Source: Gammaproteobacteria bacterium
GTDB taxonomy: Bacteria; Pseudomonadota; Gammaproteobacteria; Pseudomonadales; Azotimanducaceae
Assembly (NCBI GenBank): GCA_007694905.1
Contig: REEU01000113.1
Coordinates: forward strand, 1-46,728
Direction of reading: 5' to 3'
DNA: 46,728 nt
How positions within the stretch are numbered: position 1 is the stretch's first letter; each line of letters starts with the position of its first letter. The position numbers and the translations under genes are program-made. The notes under the pieces were generated by a model. That model was not told the origin of the DNA and searched no databases. It saw only the letters and a program-made list of their open reading frames with translations. Positions 17,395 to 25,707 of the stretch are shown piece by piece.

Positions 17395-18477
17395 TCACTC
17401 GCCCAGGGTTGCGAGCAGGTCGGCCTGATGCTCCCGGCGCAGCGGCTCGAGCACCTGATCGAGATTGCCCTCGAGGATGTCTTCCAATGCGTACACGGTG
17501 AGATCGATGCGGTGGTCTGTGATGCGACCCTGGGGAAAGTTGTAGGTTCGAATCCGCTCCGAGCGGTCACCGGAGCCCACCAGGTTACGCCGGGTGGCTG
17601 CGCGTTCGGCAACCTGAACGCGACGCGCCTCGTCGGTGAGTCGGGCCTGCAGCAGTGCCAGCGCCCGGGCGCGATTCTTGTGCTGGGAGCGTTCGTCCTG
17701 GCACTCCACCACGATGCCGGTAGGCAGATGGGTGATGCGTACGGCCGAATCCGTTTTGTTGACGTGTTGGCCACCGGCGCCCGAAGACCGGTAGGTGTCG
17801 ATGCGGAGGTCCTCTTTGGCCACGGCCACCTCGTCCACTTCTGTCGGTTCGGGCAGCACCGCCACCGTGCAGGCAGAGGTATGGATGCGGCCCTGGGACT
17901 CGGTTTCGGGCACCCGCTGCACGCGGTGCGTTCCGGACTCGAACTTGAGCGTGCCGTAGACGCCGCTGCCCGCGATGCGAACGATGACTTCCTTGTAGCC
18001 CCCGACTTCGCCTGGGCGCTCGGAGAGGATCTCCACCTGCCAGGGCCTGGATTCAGCGTAGCGCAGATACATGCGCAGCAGCGTGCCGGCGAAAAGCGCG
18101 GCTTCATCGCCGCCGGTGCCGGCGCGAATCTCGAGAAAGGCGGGGGCCGCATCGGCCGGATCCTGGGGCAGCAGCAGTCGCTCGATCTCCGATTCGACGG
18201 CGTCGGCAACCTTGGCGCAGGCTTCCCGCGACTCGCGGGCAAGTTCGCGCATCATCGGATCGTCGTCGTCGAGGAGTTCCTCGGCGTCGTGGAGCTCGCG
18301 TCGGGCCCGCTCGAGCTTGGCGAGTTCACGCACCACCGGATCGAGCTCTGCGTACTCCTGAGACAGGCGCGTGAAACGGGACGCATCCGCCGCGATCTCC
18401 GGGTCGCCCATGAGCGCCGTCAATTCCTCGTGGCGGTCACGGACTTCTGCAAGCTTGTGCGCGATGGATGGCTTCAC
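17395..18477 (-). CDS. prfA: Peptide chain release factor 1
   Basis: RF1 ends translation at UAA and UAG. The catalytic GGQ is in [15 protein letters not shown], and the tripeptide that reads the stop codon has the P-x-T form as PET in [15 protein letters not shown]. The rest ([33 protein letters not shown]) is highly typical. Length 360 aa matches the family. It lies 32 bp downstream of hemA and upstream of prmC, the common gammaproteobacterial order. Confidence 0.98.
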   Translation of the reverse strand: MKPSIAHKLAEVRDRHEELTALMGDPEIAADASRFTRLSQEYAELDPVVRELAKLERARRELHDAEELLDDDDPMMRELARESREACAKVADAVESEIERLLLPQDPADAAPAFLEIRAGTGGDEAALFAGTLLRMYLRYAESRPWQVEILSERPGEVGGYKEVIVRIAGSGVYGTLKFESGTHRVQRVPETESQGRIHTSACTVAVLPEPTEVDEVAVAKEDLRIDTYRSSGAGGQHVNKTDSAVRITHLPTGIVVECQDERSQHKNRARALALLQARLTDEARRVQVAERAATRRNLVGSGDRSERIRTYNFPQGRITDHRIDLTVYALEDILEGNLDQVLEPLRREHQADLLATLGE

Positions 18478-18509
18478 GACGACTCGATGGTGGTGGGTGG
18501 TCGCCGAGG

Positions 18510-19778
18510 CTACTCGTCGTGGTAGGTGGGGTCGAGTCCGAGCAGGCGGCGGCCATGGACGATGACTTCGTCGCGACCATCCGCTCCGGCCTCGCGCAGC
18601 TGCTGGCTCGGCGTGTGGATCAGCTTGTTGGTGAGGCTGCGCGCGAGTCGGGACAGCACTTCTTCGGGATCATCGCCGCGGCGCAGGCGCCGCAGGTGCC
18701 GCTCGAGTTCGTCCTGACTGATCTGTTCTGCTGCCGTACGGAACGCTTTGACGGTGGCGACTGCTTCTTTGGAGCGCAGTTCCCGCAGCCAGGCTGTCAC
18801 GCCCTGGGCGATGATCTGTTCGGCTTCCTCGGCGGCTTCGGCCCGGGAGCGGCGGTTCTCCGCGACGATTTCCGCGAGGTCGTCGATGGTGTAGAGGAAC
18901 ACGTCCTCGAGTTCGCCGACCTGTGACTCGATGTCCCTGGGTACCGCAATGTCCACGAGGAGCATGGGCGCGCGCTTGCGCGCGCGGATGGCGGTTTCGA
19001 CCATGCCCTTGCCCAGTACCGGAAGATCCGCCGCGGTGGAAGCGATGACGATGTCGGCAGCGGGCAGGACCCGGGGCAGATCCGACAGCAGCACGCTGTC
19101 GGCTCCGAATCGAGTCGCCAGTTCCCGGGCCCGGCTGATGGTCCGGTTGGCGATGGTCATGCGCGCAACGCCGGCCTGACGCAGGTGCTCAGCCACCAGT
19201 TCGATGGTTTCACCAGCGCCCACGAGCAGCACCCGGGCGCGTTGGAGATCGGAGAATATCTGCTGGGCCAGCGATACGGCCGCATAGGCCACGGAAACGG
19301 GATGTCGGCCGATGTCCGTGTCCGTCCGTACCCGCTTGGCGACGACTAGCGTATGCTGCGACAGACGCTCAAGTTCCGGTCCTATGGTGCCCACATCGCG
19401 GGCCACTGCCCAGGCATCCTTCACTTGGCCGAGGATCTGTGGCTCTCCGAGCACCATCGAATCGAGGCCGGCAGCCACTCTCATGGCGTGGCGAACGGCA
19501 GCGTCGTGATGGTACAGATAGCTTGAGGATTCCAGGCGACGCAGGTCCAGACGATGGTAGTCGCTCACCCAGCGCAGCAGCGGCGCGTGATCAACAGCGC
19601 CGCTCTGACAGTAGAATTCGGTGCGGTTGCAGGTGGAGAGGATGGCGACCTCGGGCAGGTCGAGGTCCCGACGCATGTCGCGCAACGCGTCAGGAAGCTG
19701 GTGGCTCGGGAACGCGACGCGTTCGCGCAATTCCACCGGCGCGGTGACGTGATTGAATCCGAGCGCGAGCAGGCCCAT
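18510..19778 (-). CDS. hemA: Glutamyl-tRNA reductase
   Basis: HemA reduces glutamyl-tRNA to glutamate-1-semialdehyde, the first committed step of tetrapyrrole synthesis by the C5 path. The start [10 protein letters not shown] is the family N-terminus, so the 15-codon upstream extension is not used. The catalytic Cys50 is in [11 protein letters not shown]. The NADPH-binding domain has [17 protein letters not shown], and the C-terminal dimerisation helix carries [16 protein letters not shown]. It is divergent from the TPR lipoprotein gene with only 33 bp between start codons, so the promoters must extend into coding sequence. Confidence 0.97.
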   Translation of the reverse strand: MGLLALGFNHVTAPVELRERVAFPSHQLPDALRDMRRDLDLPEVAILSTCNRTEFYCQSGAVDHAPLLRWVSDYHRLDLRRLESSSYLYHHDAAVRHAMRVAAGLDSMVLGEPQILGQVKDAWAVARDVGTIGPELERLSQHTLVVAKRVRTDTDIGRHPVSVAYAAVSLAQQIFSDLQRARVLLVGAGETIELVAEHLRQAGVARMTIANRTISRARELATRFGADSVLLSDLPRVLPAADIVIASTAADLPVLGKGMVETAIRARKRAPMLLVDIAVPRDIESQVGELEDVFLYTIDDLAEIVAENRRSRAEAAEEAEQIIAQGVTAWLRELRSKEAVATVKAFRTAAEQISQDELERHLRRLRRGDDPEEVLSRLARSLTNKLIHTPSQQLREAGADGRDEVIVHGRRLLGLDPTYHDE

Positions 19779-19811
19779 CTTGACCAGAGTCTCTCCGATC
19801 CGGGAGCCGCC

Positions 19812-21641
19812 ATGATAACGCAATCTTCAACTCGGGGCCTCGCCCGAGTGCATGCTTGCAGATGGCTCGGCACGCTGGTCCTGGCGGCTTGCGCTGTGGC
19901 CGGCTGCGCCTCGGCGCCCTCCGAATATGGCGCTGCTCCGAGCAGCTTCGAAGCGGTCACCGTGCCGGCGAATGAACCCCAATGGCAGCTGCTGGAGCCG
20001 GCGCCGACTGCAGTCGGTCCCGCGTTCGAGCGCGACACGCTCTATGAGCTGCTGGTGGCCGAGCTGGCCCTGCGGCAGGGCGACCACGGCACGGCCCTGA
20101 AATACTATGCCGCCCAGGCTCGCCACACCCGGGACCCCGGCGTCGTCGCTCGAGCTGTGCGCCTGGCGACGCTGGAGCGCGACATCAGTCTCGCGTTGCA
20201 GATGGCAGAACTCTGGGTCGAAGTGGCGCCGCGCGATCCGAATGCGCGCCAAGCGGCCGCCGTGGCGCTGATCCGCGCCAATGCCCTGGGGCCGGCGCTG
20301 GCCCATCTGGCGGAGCTGCGGGCCCAGGCCGGCGCTGCGAATTTCGGCTATCTGGCGCTGCAGGCTGCTGCCCTGGAGCCGGATGCGCGTACGGATCTGC
20401 TGGCGGCACTGGCGGAGGTTCATGGCCGCTTTCCGGATGATCCGGAGCTGGCGTTCGCTCAGGCCGTACTGCTCGATCAGGAGCGACGGCCCGAGGCGGC
20501 ATTGGCGCTGCTGGAGCCGATGGCGGTGGATGACCTGCCGCGGGAAGCTGTGCTGCTCAAGGGCCGGCTGCTCGAGCGGCTCGGGCGTCGCGACGATGCC
20601 ATTGACTGGTTCGGTAGCTGGATCGATCAAGGCGACGATCAGGTCCGGCTGCGTTATGTCCGTGCGCGGTTGCTGATCGACGCAGGAGACCTGGCGTCGG
20701 CCCAGTCGGATTTCGAGGCCATGCTGCTGCGGGTGGGCGACAACCCTGAAATCCTGCTGTCCATCGCCCTCCTGGCTGCTGAGCAGAACAAGCTTACGGA
20801 GGCGCGGGACTATCTGCAGCGCCTCATTGCGACCGGCAGCCGCCATGACGTGGCCCATCTCTATCTCGGCGAGCTCGCCCAGGCCGAGGGGGATGTGGAC
20901 GCGGCCGTGTCGGCGTTCCGCAACGTGTCCCCGGGCAGTGAGTTCCGCAGTGCCCAGGTCCGGGCGTCGGCGCTGCTGCTGCAGCATGCAGGTCGCGTCG
21001 GTCTCAGCCGCTACATGGAGGGCCAGCGGAAACGCTATCCCGATGAAGCCGTGACCCTGTGGCTGCTGGAAGGCGGCCTCCTGCTGGAGGTGAACGCGCC
21101 GGAGTCCGCCCTGGCCGTGCTCGACGATGCACTCCTGGCCCACCCCGATGACACTGAGCTGCGTTACACCCGCGCCCTGGCGCGAAAGCGTGTGGACGAC
21201 ATTGCCGGACTGGAAGCCGATCTGCGTCATGTGCTCGCCCGCGAGCCGCGCAACGCCATGGCGCTCAATGCCCTGGGCTACGTGCTCGCGGATCGGACCG
21301 ATCGCTTCCAGGAGGCCAAGGAGCTCATCGAGCAGGCACTCGCCATGCGGCCCGATGAGCCGGCCTACATCGACTCGCTTGGCTGGGTGGAGTACCGGCT
21401 GGGCAACCACGCCCGGGCGCTGGAATTGCTGGAGCAGGCCTATGCAGCCATGCCGGACCACGAAGTCGCAGCCCACCTCGGCGAAGTGCTTTGGGTGACG
21501 GGCGATTCGGAGGCGGCTGTGCAGGTCTGGACTGAAGGTCTTGAGCTCGAACCGGACAGCCGCATCCTTGCGGAGACCATGCAGCGTTTGCTCGGAACCG
21601 AGCGCGCCCTCGGCGTGCGCAGCAGCGTGGAGCAGCGCTGA
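19812..21641 (+). CDS. TPR-repeat lipoprotein
   Basis: This 609-aa protein has a signal peptide with candidate lipoboxes LAAC and VAGC (the second, VAGCASA, fits best), followed almost entirely by alpha-helical tetratricopeptide repeats. TPR-like units are clearest near the C-terminus (NALGYVLADRTDRFQEAKEL, then YIDSLGWVEYRLGNHARALEL and EVAAHLGEVLWVTGDSEAAVQVW). It corresponds in position to the TPR protein next to hemA and lolB in Pseudomonas (PA4667-like), whose exact role I do not know. It is probably an outer-membrane-anchored periplasmic scaffold. The start ATG has GGGAG upstream, and the stop overlaps lolB (TGATG). Confidence 0.88.
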   Translation: MITQSSTRGLARVHACRWLGTLVLAACAVAGCASAPSEYGAAPSSFEAVTVPANEPQWQLLEPAPTAVGPAFERDTLYELLVAELALRQGDHGTALKYYAAQARHTRDPGVVARAVRLATLERDISLALQMAELWVEVAPRDPNARQAAAVALIRANALGPALAHLAELRAQAGAANFGYLALQAAALEPDARTDLLAALAEVHGRFPDDPELAFAQAVLLDQERRPEAALALLEPMAVDDLPREAVLLKGRLLERLGRRDDAIDWFGSWIDQGDDQVRLRYVRARLLIDAGDLASAQSDFEAMLLRVGDNPEILLSIALLAAEQNKLTEARDYLQRLIATGSRHDVAHLYLGELAQAEGDVDAAVSAFRNVSPGSEFRSAQVRASALLLQHAGRVGLSRYMEGQRKRYPDEAVTLWLLEGGLLLEVNAPESALAVLDDALLAHPDDTELRYTRALARKRVDDIAGLEADLRHVLAREPRNAMALNALGYVLADRTDRFQEAKELIEQALAMRPDEPAYIDSLGWVEYRLGNHARALELLEQAYAAMPDHEVAAHLGEVLWVTGDSEAAVQVWTEGLELEPDSRILAETMQRLLGTERALGVRSSVEQR

Positions 21642-22276
21642 TGATGCGGTGGCTGCTGGGCTGCATCGTCCTGCTGGGAACGGGCTGCGCGGTGCTGCCG
21701 CCGGTGGCGGAGGGCGAGGGCCGTCTGCCGGAGCAGCTGGCGGCGTTCACCCTCGAAGGCAAGGTGGCCTGGCGCCATCCGGAGGGCCGGGGCAATGCCA
21801 ATCTGAGCTGGGTCCAGGCAGAGGACGACTTCCGGTTGTTGTTGACCGGTCCGCTCGGTCAGGGGTCGGTGCGGCTGGAGAGTGATGGCGATGGCGTCCG
21901 GCTGGATACGCCGGAGGGGCCCCGTTACGCCCACCAAGCGGACGATCTGCTCGCAGACACATTGGGGTTTCCGGTGCCGATCGCTCAGGCCCGCTGGTGG
22001 GTGCTCGGTGTCGCCGCACCGACGGCCGTGGCCGGCAGCCGTGCCGGCGGCCGCGCCGAGGTCATGGAGCGCGATGTTCACGGGCGCCCGCAGGTGGTGC
22101 GGCAGGACGGCTGGCAGATCGCGTGGTCCGACCGGCGCCTGGTTGAGGGCTATGCCCTGCCGAGGCGGGTGGAATTGAGCCGCGCCGAGACCCGGTTGAC
22201 GCTCGTCATCGGCGCCTGGAGCCTGAGCGGAGACCGGGCCAGGATGGCATCGGCCCTGCCCACGCCTGCGAATTGA
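21641..22276 (+). CDS. lolB: Outer-membrane lipoprotein LolB
   Basis: LolB receives lipoproteins from LolA and inserts them in the outer membrane. The signal peptide ends with a lipobox LGTGC, and the N-terminal QLAAFTLEGKVAWRHPEG and the segment FRLLLTGPLGQGSVRLE match the family beta-sheet. Length 211 aa is normal. The stop codon TGA lies within a TTGACA hexamer that looks like the -35 of the following tRNA gene. In most Gammaproteobacteria ispE comes next, but here it is absent. Confidence 0.93.
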   Translation: MMRWLLGCIVLLGTGCAVLPPVAEGEGRLPEQLAAFTLEGKVAWRHPEGRGNANLSWVQAEDDFRLLLTGPLGQGSVRLESDGDGVRLDTPEGPRYAHQADDLLADTLGFPVPIAQARWWVLGVAAPTAVAGSRAGGRAEVMERDVHGRPQVVRQDGWQIAWSDRRLVEGYALPRRVELSRAETRLTLVIGAWSLSGDRARMASALPTPAN

Positions 22277-22301
22277 CAGGGGGCACCCTCGGCAGCAGAA
22301 T
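22273..22301 (+). promoter_or_regulatory. Candidate sigma70 promoter of tRNA-Gln
   Basis: A perfect -35 TTGACA (22273-22278) is followed after 17 bp by CAGAAT (22296-22301), a 4/6 match to the -10. Transcription would start near 22308 and run through tRNA-Gln, possibly into rplY. The -35 overlaps the lolB stop codon, so the promoter has been packed onto the gene end. Confidence 0.5.
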
Positions 22302-22384
22302 ACGCGCCTTTTTCGTGGGCACCTCCGCGCGCTTCGCCCGCGGGCCAAGGCGTGCGCGCAGGCGTGGCCATGAAACGTCCGAAT

Positions 22385-22460
22385 TGGGGTGTCGCCAAGT
22401 TGGTAAGGCACCGGATTTTGATTCCGGCATTCGCAGGTTCGAGTCCTGCCACCCCAGCCA
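22385..22460 (+). tRNA. tRNA-Gln (anticodon TTG)
   Basis: The 76-nt sequence has a 7-bp acceptor stem (TGGGGTG with CACCCCA), the anticodon stem CCGGA/TCCGG enclosing TTTTGAT with anticodon TTG, the T-arm with GTTCGAGTC and an encoded CCA end. It starts with U, as tRNA-Gln does in many bacteria. It lies in the standard place between lolB and rplY. Confidence 0.95.
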
Positions 22461-22540
22461 AACAGCATGCAGACCGCCCAAGCGACGCCCCGCCGGGAAA
22501 GTGATCAGCGGGCGTCTCGCGGCGCTTGCGCCATAGGTAG

Positions 22541-22576
22541 TGAAGCAGCATCGAGTACCCGAAAACGGGTGCTTCA
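22541..22576 (+). promoter_or_regulatory. Structured leader upstream of rplY
   Basis: TGAAGC (22541-22546) pairs with GCTTCA (22571-22576). Inside, ACCCG-AAAA-CGGGT (22557-22570) forms a second stem, leaving a one-sided 10-nt bulge AGCATCGAGT. The structure sits in the 177-nt stretch between tRNA-Gln and rplY. It could be an autoregulatory leader bound by bL25, but this is inferred from position and shape only. Confidence 0.35.
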
Positions 22577-22637
22577 TCGGCCCCGCGAGTCGGTCGCAGA
22601 CCCGTGGAAGCCATTATCGAGTGAGGAGAAACAAGCG

Positions 22638-23339
22638 ATGGCAGACAAGATTGTGCTATCGGCAGAGCCGCGCAGTGACGTGGGGAAAGGTGCGAGCCGC
22701 CGCCTGCGTCGACTGGCGGCACGCGTGCCGGGAATCATCTACGGCGGGGGGCAGGACCCGCGCAACATTTCCCTGTCCCACCGGGAACTGCTGAAAGCCA
22801 TGGAGGCGGAAGCCTTCTATTCGCAGGTGCTCGAGGTCAGCCTCGATGGCGAGGGCGTTTCGACCATCGTCAAAGACGTGCAGCGGCATCCCTCCAAGCC
22901 GCAGATTCTGCACGTGGACTTCCAGCGTATCCGCGCGGATCAGGAGATCACCGTCAACATCCCGGTGCACCTGCTCAACGAGGAGGCGTGCAAGGGCGTT
23001 CGCCTGGAGAATGGTCGGGTCGCGCACCACATCATGGAAGTGGAAGTGTCCTGCCTGCCTGCAGCCCTGCCTGAATACTTCGAGATCGATCTGGCCGACC
23101 TCGGCGTCGGCGACTCGGTGTATCTGTCCGGCCTGGCTGTGCCCGAAGGCGTGACGCTGACCCAACTCGCGCTGGGCGAGGATCATGATCAGCCCGTCGT
23201 CAGCATCGAAGAGGCGCGGATCATGGAGGAGGAGACGGGCGACGACACGGAAGCGGCGTCGGACGCAGAAGTCGATGCCGAGGATGGTGATGACGCCGAC
23301 AAAGATGGCGACGACACGGAAGCCGACGACAAGGATTGA
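22638..23339 (+). CDS. rplY: 50S ribosomal protein L25 (bL25, CTC family)
   Basis: bL25 binds loop E of 5S rRNA; this is the long CTC-type form with a second beta domain. The N-terminal domain has the R-x-D-x-G-K-G-A-S-R-R-L-R-R pattern (EPRSDVGKGASRRLRR) and VPGIIYGG. The second domain has VNIPVHLLNEEACKG. The ATG at 22638 is preceded by GAGGAG. The last 40 or so residues are almost all Asp, Glu, Ala and Thr; the DNA there contains an exact 17-bp repeat (23238-23254 and 23307-23323). In related genomes prs lies between tRNA-Gln and rplY, and it is missing here. Confidence 0.96.
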   Translation: MADKIVLSAEPRSDVGKGASRRLRRLAARVPGIIYGGGQDPRNISLSHRELLKAMEAEAFYSQVLEVSLDGEGVSTIVKDVQRHPSKPQILHVDFQRIRADQEITVNIPVHLLNEEACKGVRLENGRVAHHIMEVEVSCLPAALPEYFEIDLADLGVGDSVYLSGLAVPEGVTLTQLALGEDHDQPVVSIEEARIMEEETGDDTEAASDAEVDAEDGDDADKDGDDTEADDKD

Positions 23340-23355
23340 GGTCGGGTAGCGTTCG

Positions 23356-23973
23356 ATGTCCGAAGCCATTCGCCTTATTGTCGGACTCGGTAACCCTGGA
23401 CCCGAATATGCCGGGACCCGCCATAACGCCGGCGCCGACCTGGTGGAAGCACTGGCGGCTGCCGAGGGTGAACGGCTGCGTGAGGAGAAGCGATTTCGCG
23501 GCCTCACCGGACGCATCACCCTCGGTGGTGCCGACGTCAGGCTGCTGATTCCGACCACCTTCATGAACCGCAGCGGCGAAGCGGTCGTTCCCTTGCTCGC
23601 ATTCTATCGACTGCAGCCGGCGGCCATGCTCGTGGCACACGACGAGCTCGATCTGCCGCCTGGTGCGGTACGCCTCAAGCGCGGTGGCGGGCATGGTGGC
23701 AACAACGGGCTGCGGGACATCATCCGCGCGCTTGGAGGCGATCAGGATTTCGGCCGCCTCAGGCTCGGAGTGGGTCACCCTGGCGACAAGTCGCGGGTGA
23801 CGGGGCATCTGCTGTCCCGCGCCGCGGACGCGGACCGCAAGCTGATTGCGGCTGCCATGGACGAAGCACTGCCGATTCTCCCCCTGCTGGCCGCCGGCGA
23901 CTGGGAGCGGGCCATGACCGAGCTGCATACCCGCAATCGTGCCGGAGCCGCTGTGGCTGACAAGGACAACTGA
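23356..23973 (+). CDS. pth: Peptidyl-tRNA hydrolase
   Basis: Pth recycles peptidyl-tRNA that drops off ribosomes. The active-site features are present: [20 protein letters not shown] with the catalytic histidine, [12 protein letters not shown], the aspartate in [11 protein letters not shown], and [15 protein letters not shown]. Length 205 aa is normal. The ATG has GAGG upstream. It lies 16 bp after rplY and 2 bp before ychF, as expected for a translation-linked operon. Confidence 0.97.
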   Translation: MSEAIRLIVGLGNPGPEYAGTRHNAGADLVEALAAAEGERLREEKRFRGLTGRITLGGADVRLLIPTTFMNRSGEAVVPLLAFYRLQPAAMLVAHDELDLPPGAVRLKRGGGHGGNNGLRDIIRALGGDQDFGRLRLGVGHPGDKSRVTGHLLSRAADADRKLIAAAMDEALPILPLLAAGDWERAMTELHTRNRAGAAVADKDN

Positions 23974-23975
23974 TC

Positions 23976-25085
23976 GTGGGATTCAACTGCGGCATCGTCG
24001 GTTTGCCGAACGTGGGCAAGTCGACCCTGTTCAACGCGCTGACCCGTGCGGGCATCAGCGCCGCCAACTTTCCCTTCTGCACCATCGAGCCGAACACCGG
24101 CATCGTGCCGGTACCTGACCCGCGCCTGGACGCCCTGGCGGCGCTGGTGCGTCCTGAGAAGGTGGTGCCCACGACCATGGAGTTCGTGGACATCGCCGGG
24201 CTGGTCGCGGGTGCGAGCAAGGGCGAGGGACTCGGTAACCAGTTCCTGGCCAACATCCGGGAAACCGACGCCATCGCCCACGTGGTGCGCTGTTTCGAAG
24301 ACGAGAACGTGGTGCACGTGGACGGCCGCATCGATCCGGTCTCGGACATTGGCATCATCGATACGGAGCTGATGCTGGCGGATCTCGAGAGCATCGAGCG
24401 GGCGTTGGCGCGGGTCTCGCGAGCCGCCAAGGTGGGTGACAAGGCCGCCAAGGGTGACGCGGAACTGCTCGAACGCCTGCAGTCGGCGCTCGAAGCGGGT
24501 ATCCCGATCCGCCAGCTGCTGGCCGAAGATGCCGGATTCGCGGATCCCGAGCTGCGCGCCCGCGTCCGCCAGCTGTTCCTTCTGACCTCGAAACCGGTGA
24601 TGTACATCGCCAACGTGGCGGAGGACGGTTTCGAGGGCAATCCGCTGCTGGATGCCGTGTCCGGCCTCGCCACCGAGCAGGGTGCCGTCGTGGTACCCAT
24701 CTGCAACAAGCTCGAGGAAGAGATCGCCGAACTCGAGGACGAAGAGAAGGTCGAGTTCCTGGCGGAGATGGGCCTCGACGAACCCGGTCTGAACCGTGTG
24801 ATCCGGGCCGGCTACGGGCTGCTGGAGCTGCTCACGTTCTTCACCGCCGGACCGAAAGAGGTGCGCGCCTGGACGGTCAGGGCGGGCGCCACGGCTCCCG
24901 AGGCGGCGGGTCGCATCCATACGGACTTCCAGACCGGTTTCATTCGCGCCGAGGTCATTGCCTACGCCGACTACGTCGCGGGCGGTGGCGAGCAGGGCGC
25001 CAAGGACGCGGGGCGCTGGCGGCTCGAGGGCAAGGAGTACCGCATCCAGGACGGCGACGTGGTGCATTTCCGTTTCAATGTCTGA
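23976..25085 (+). CDS. ychF: Redox-regulated ATPase YchF (Obg-related)
   Basis: YchF is an Obg-type P-loop protein that prefers ATP and is linked to ribosomes and oxidative stress. G1 is [15 protein letters not shown]3 is [20 protein letters not shown], and the C-terminal TGS domain begins around [20 protein letters not shown]. The start is GTG at 23976, two bases after the pth stop, with AAGGA upstream. Length 369 aa is slightly above the usual 363. Confidence 0.97.
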   Translation: MGFNCGIVGLPNVGKSTLFNALTRAGISAANFPFCTIEPNTGIVPVPDPRLDALAALVRPEKVVPTTMEFVDIAGLVAGASKGEGLGNQFLANIRETDAIAHVVRCFEDENVVHVDGRIDPVSDIGIIDTELMLADLESIERALARVSRAAKVGDKAAKGDAELLERLQSALEAGIPIRQLLAEDAGFADPELRARVRQLFLLTSKPVMYIANVAEDGFEGNPLLDAVSGLATEQGAVVVPICNKLEEEIAELEDEEKVEFLAEMGLDEPGLNRVIRAGYGLLELLTFFTAGPKEVRAWTVRAGATAPEAAGRIHTDFQTGFIRAEVIAYADYVAGGGEQGAKDAGRWRLEGKEYRIQDGDVVHFRFNV

Positions 25086-25172
25086 ACCTGTCGGCCCGAA
25101 CCCGGGCAGGCAGGATCCAGCCTGGTGCGGCGTCGCTTGACACTCCGCCGCCGCGTGGCGAGAATCCGCCCC

Positions 25173-25197
25173 CGCTCCGGGCACAGGCCCGGGAGCG
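25173..25197 (+). terminator. Hairpin between ychF and tRNA-Met
   Basis: CGCTCCGGGC (25173-25182) pairs with GCCCGGGAGCG (25187-25197) around the loop ACAG, with one bulged G. No T-run follows, so it may be a weak terminator or a processing stem upstream of tRNA-Met. I see no clean promoter between it and the tRNA. Confidence 0.4.
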
Positions 25198-25214
25198 CTG
25201 TCCGTATCATCTTT

Positions 25215-25291
25215 GGCTACGTAGCTCAGCTGGTTAGAGCACGGCACTCATAATGCCGGGGTCCCCTGTTCAAATCAGGGCGTAGCCACCA
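25215..25291 (+). tRNA. tRNA-Met (elongator, anticodon CAT)
   Basis: The 77-nt sequence has acceptor stem GGCTACG/CGTAGCC, the D-arm AGCTCAGCTGGTTAGAGC, anticodon loop CTCATAA with CAT, and an encoded CCA (25289-25291). It closely resembles the elongator tRNA-Met of Enterobacteria. The start lacks the C1-A72 mismatch of initiator tRNA. No integrase gene is next to it. Confidence 0.95.
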
Positions 25292-25707
25292 CCTTCCCCT
25301 TGTCTGTCGGCTGTTCATCGTCTTGAGCAGCTGGGTCTCTGTGCCTGTTGCATGGCTTTGTCGATGCGTCCTGCCTGACCGTCTGGAGCCTGGGTGACGG
25401 CGCCGGCGGCAATCCCTTCGTGTTTGGTGCGCACTATTCCTGGGCGTCATTGCTTCTGCGTGCATGCCTGCGGGGCATGATTGCTGCCCTTCTGTTGCGT
25501 CATCCCGGAGCGTGTACCGATCGACGCCGCCCAATTTGGTGCGCCCGTCTTCCCGGCGCAGGGGCGCCGTGCGCTGATTCCCCCGTCCTGCAGCGTTCCT
25601 GAGGCGCTGGCCCAAACCCTGCATGTCGGCGTTCGTCAGAAACCGCTTCTGCCCAACGCAGGCAAGCGGCTGCGCAGGCACTCTTCATTTCATCAGGGGT
25701 ATCAACC
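25292..25707 (+). promoter_or_regulatory. 416-bp leader of the TonB receptor gene with a sigma54-like promoter
   Basis: No convincing gene lies here. At 25608-25623 the sequence TGGCCCAAACCCTGCA has GG and GC exactly ten bases apart, as in -24/-12 promoters (consensus TGGCAC-N5-TTGCA). Upstream, TTTGGTGCGCACTATT (near 25423-25438) and CCCAATTTGGTGCGCCC (near 25531-25547) both carry GGTGC, the half-site recognised by NtrC. Start of transcription would be about 12 bp after the GC, near 25634. This is a prediction from pattern only. Confidence 0.35.

Noticed and set aside
25348-25602. 84-codon frame in the receptor leader
   Set aside because: No ribosome-binding site, no similarity I recognise, and it overlaps the candidate regulatory elements.
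25215-25707. Integration site next to tRNA-Met
   Set aside because: No integrase, no repeated tRNA 3' end and no phage genes are present.
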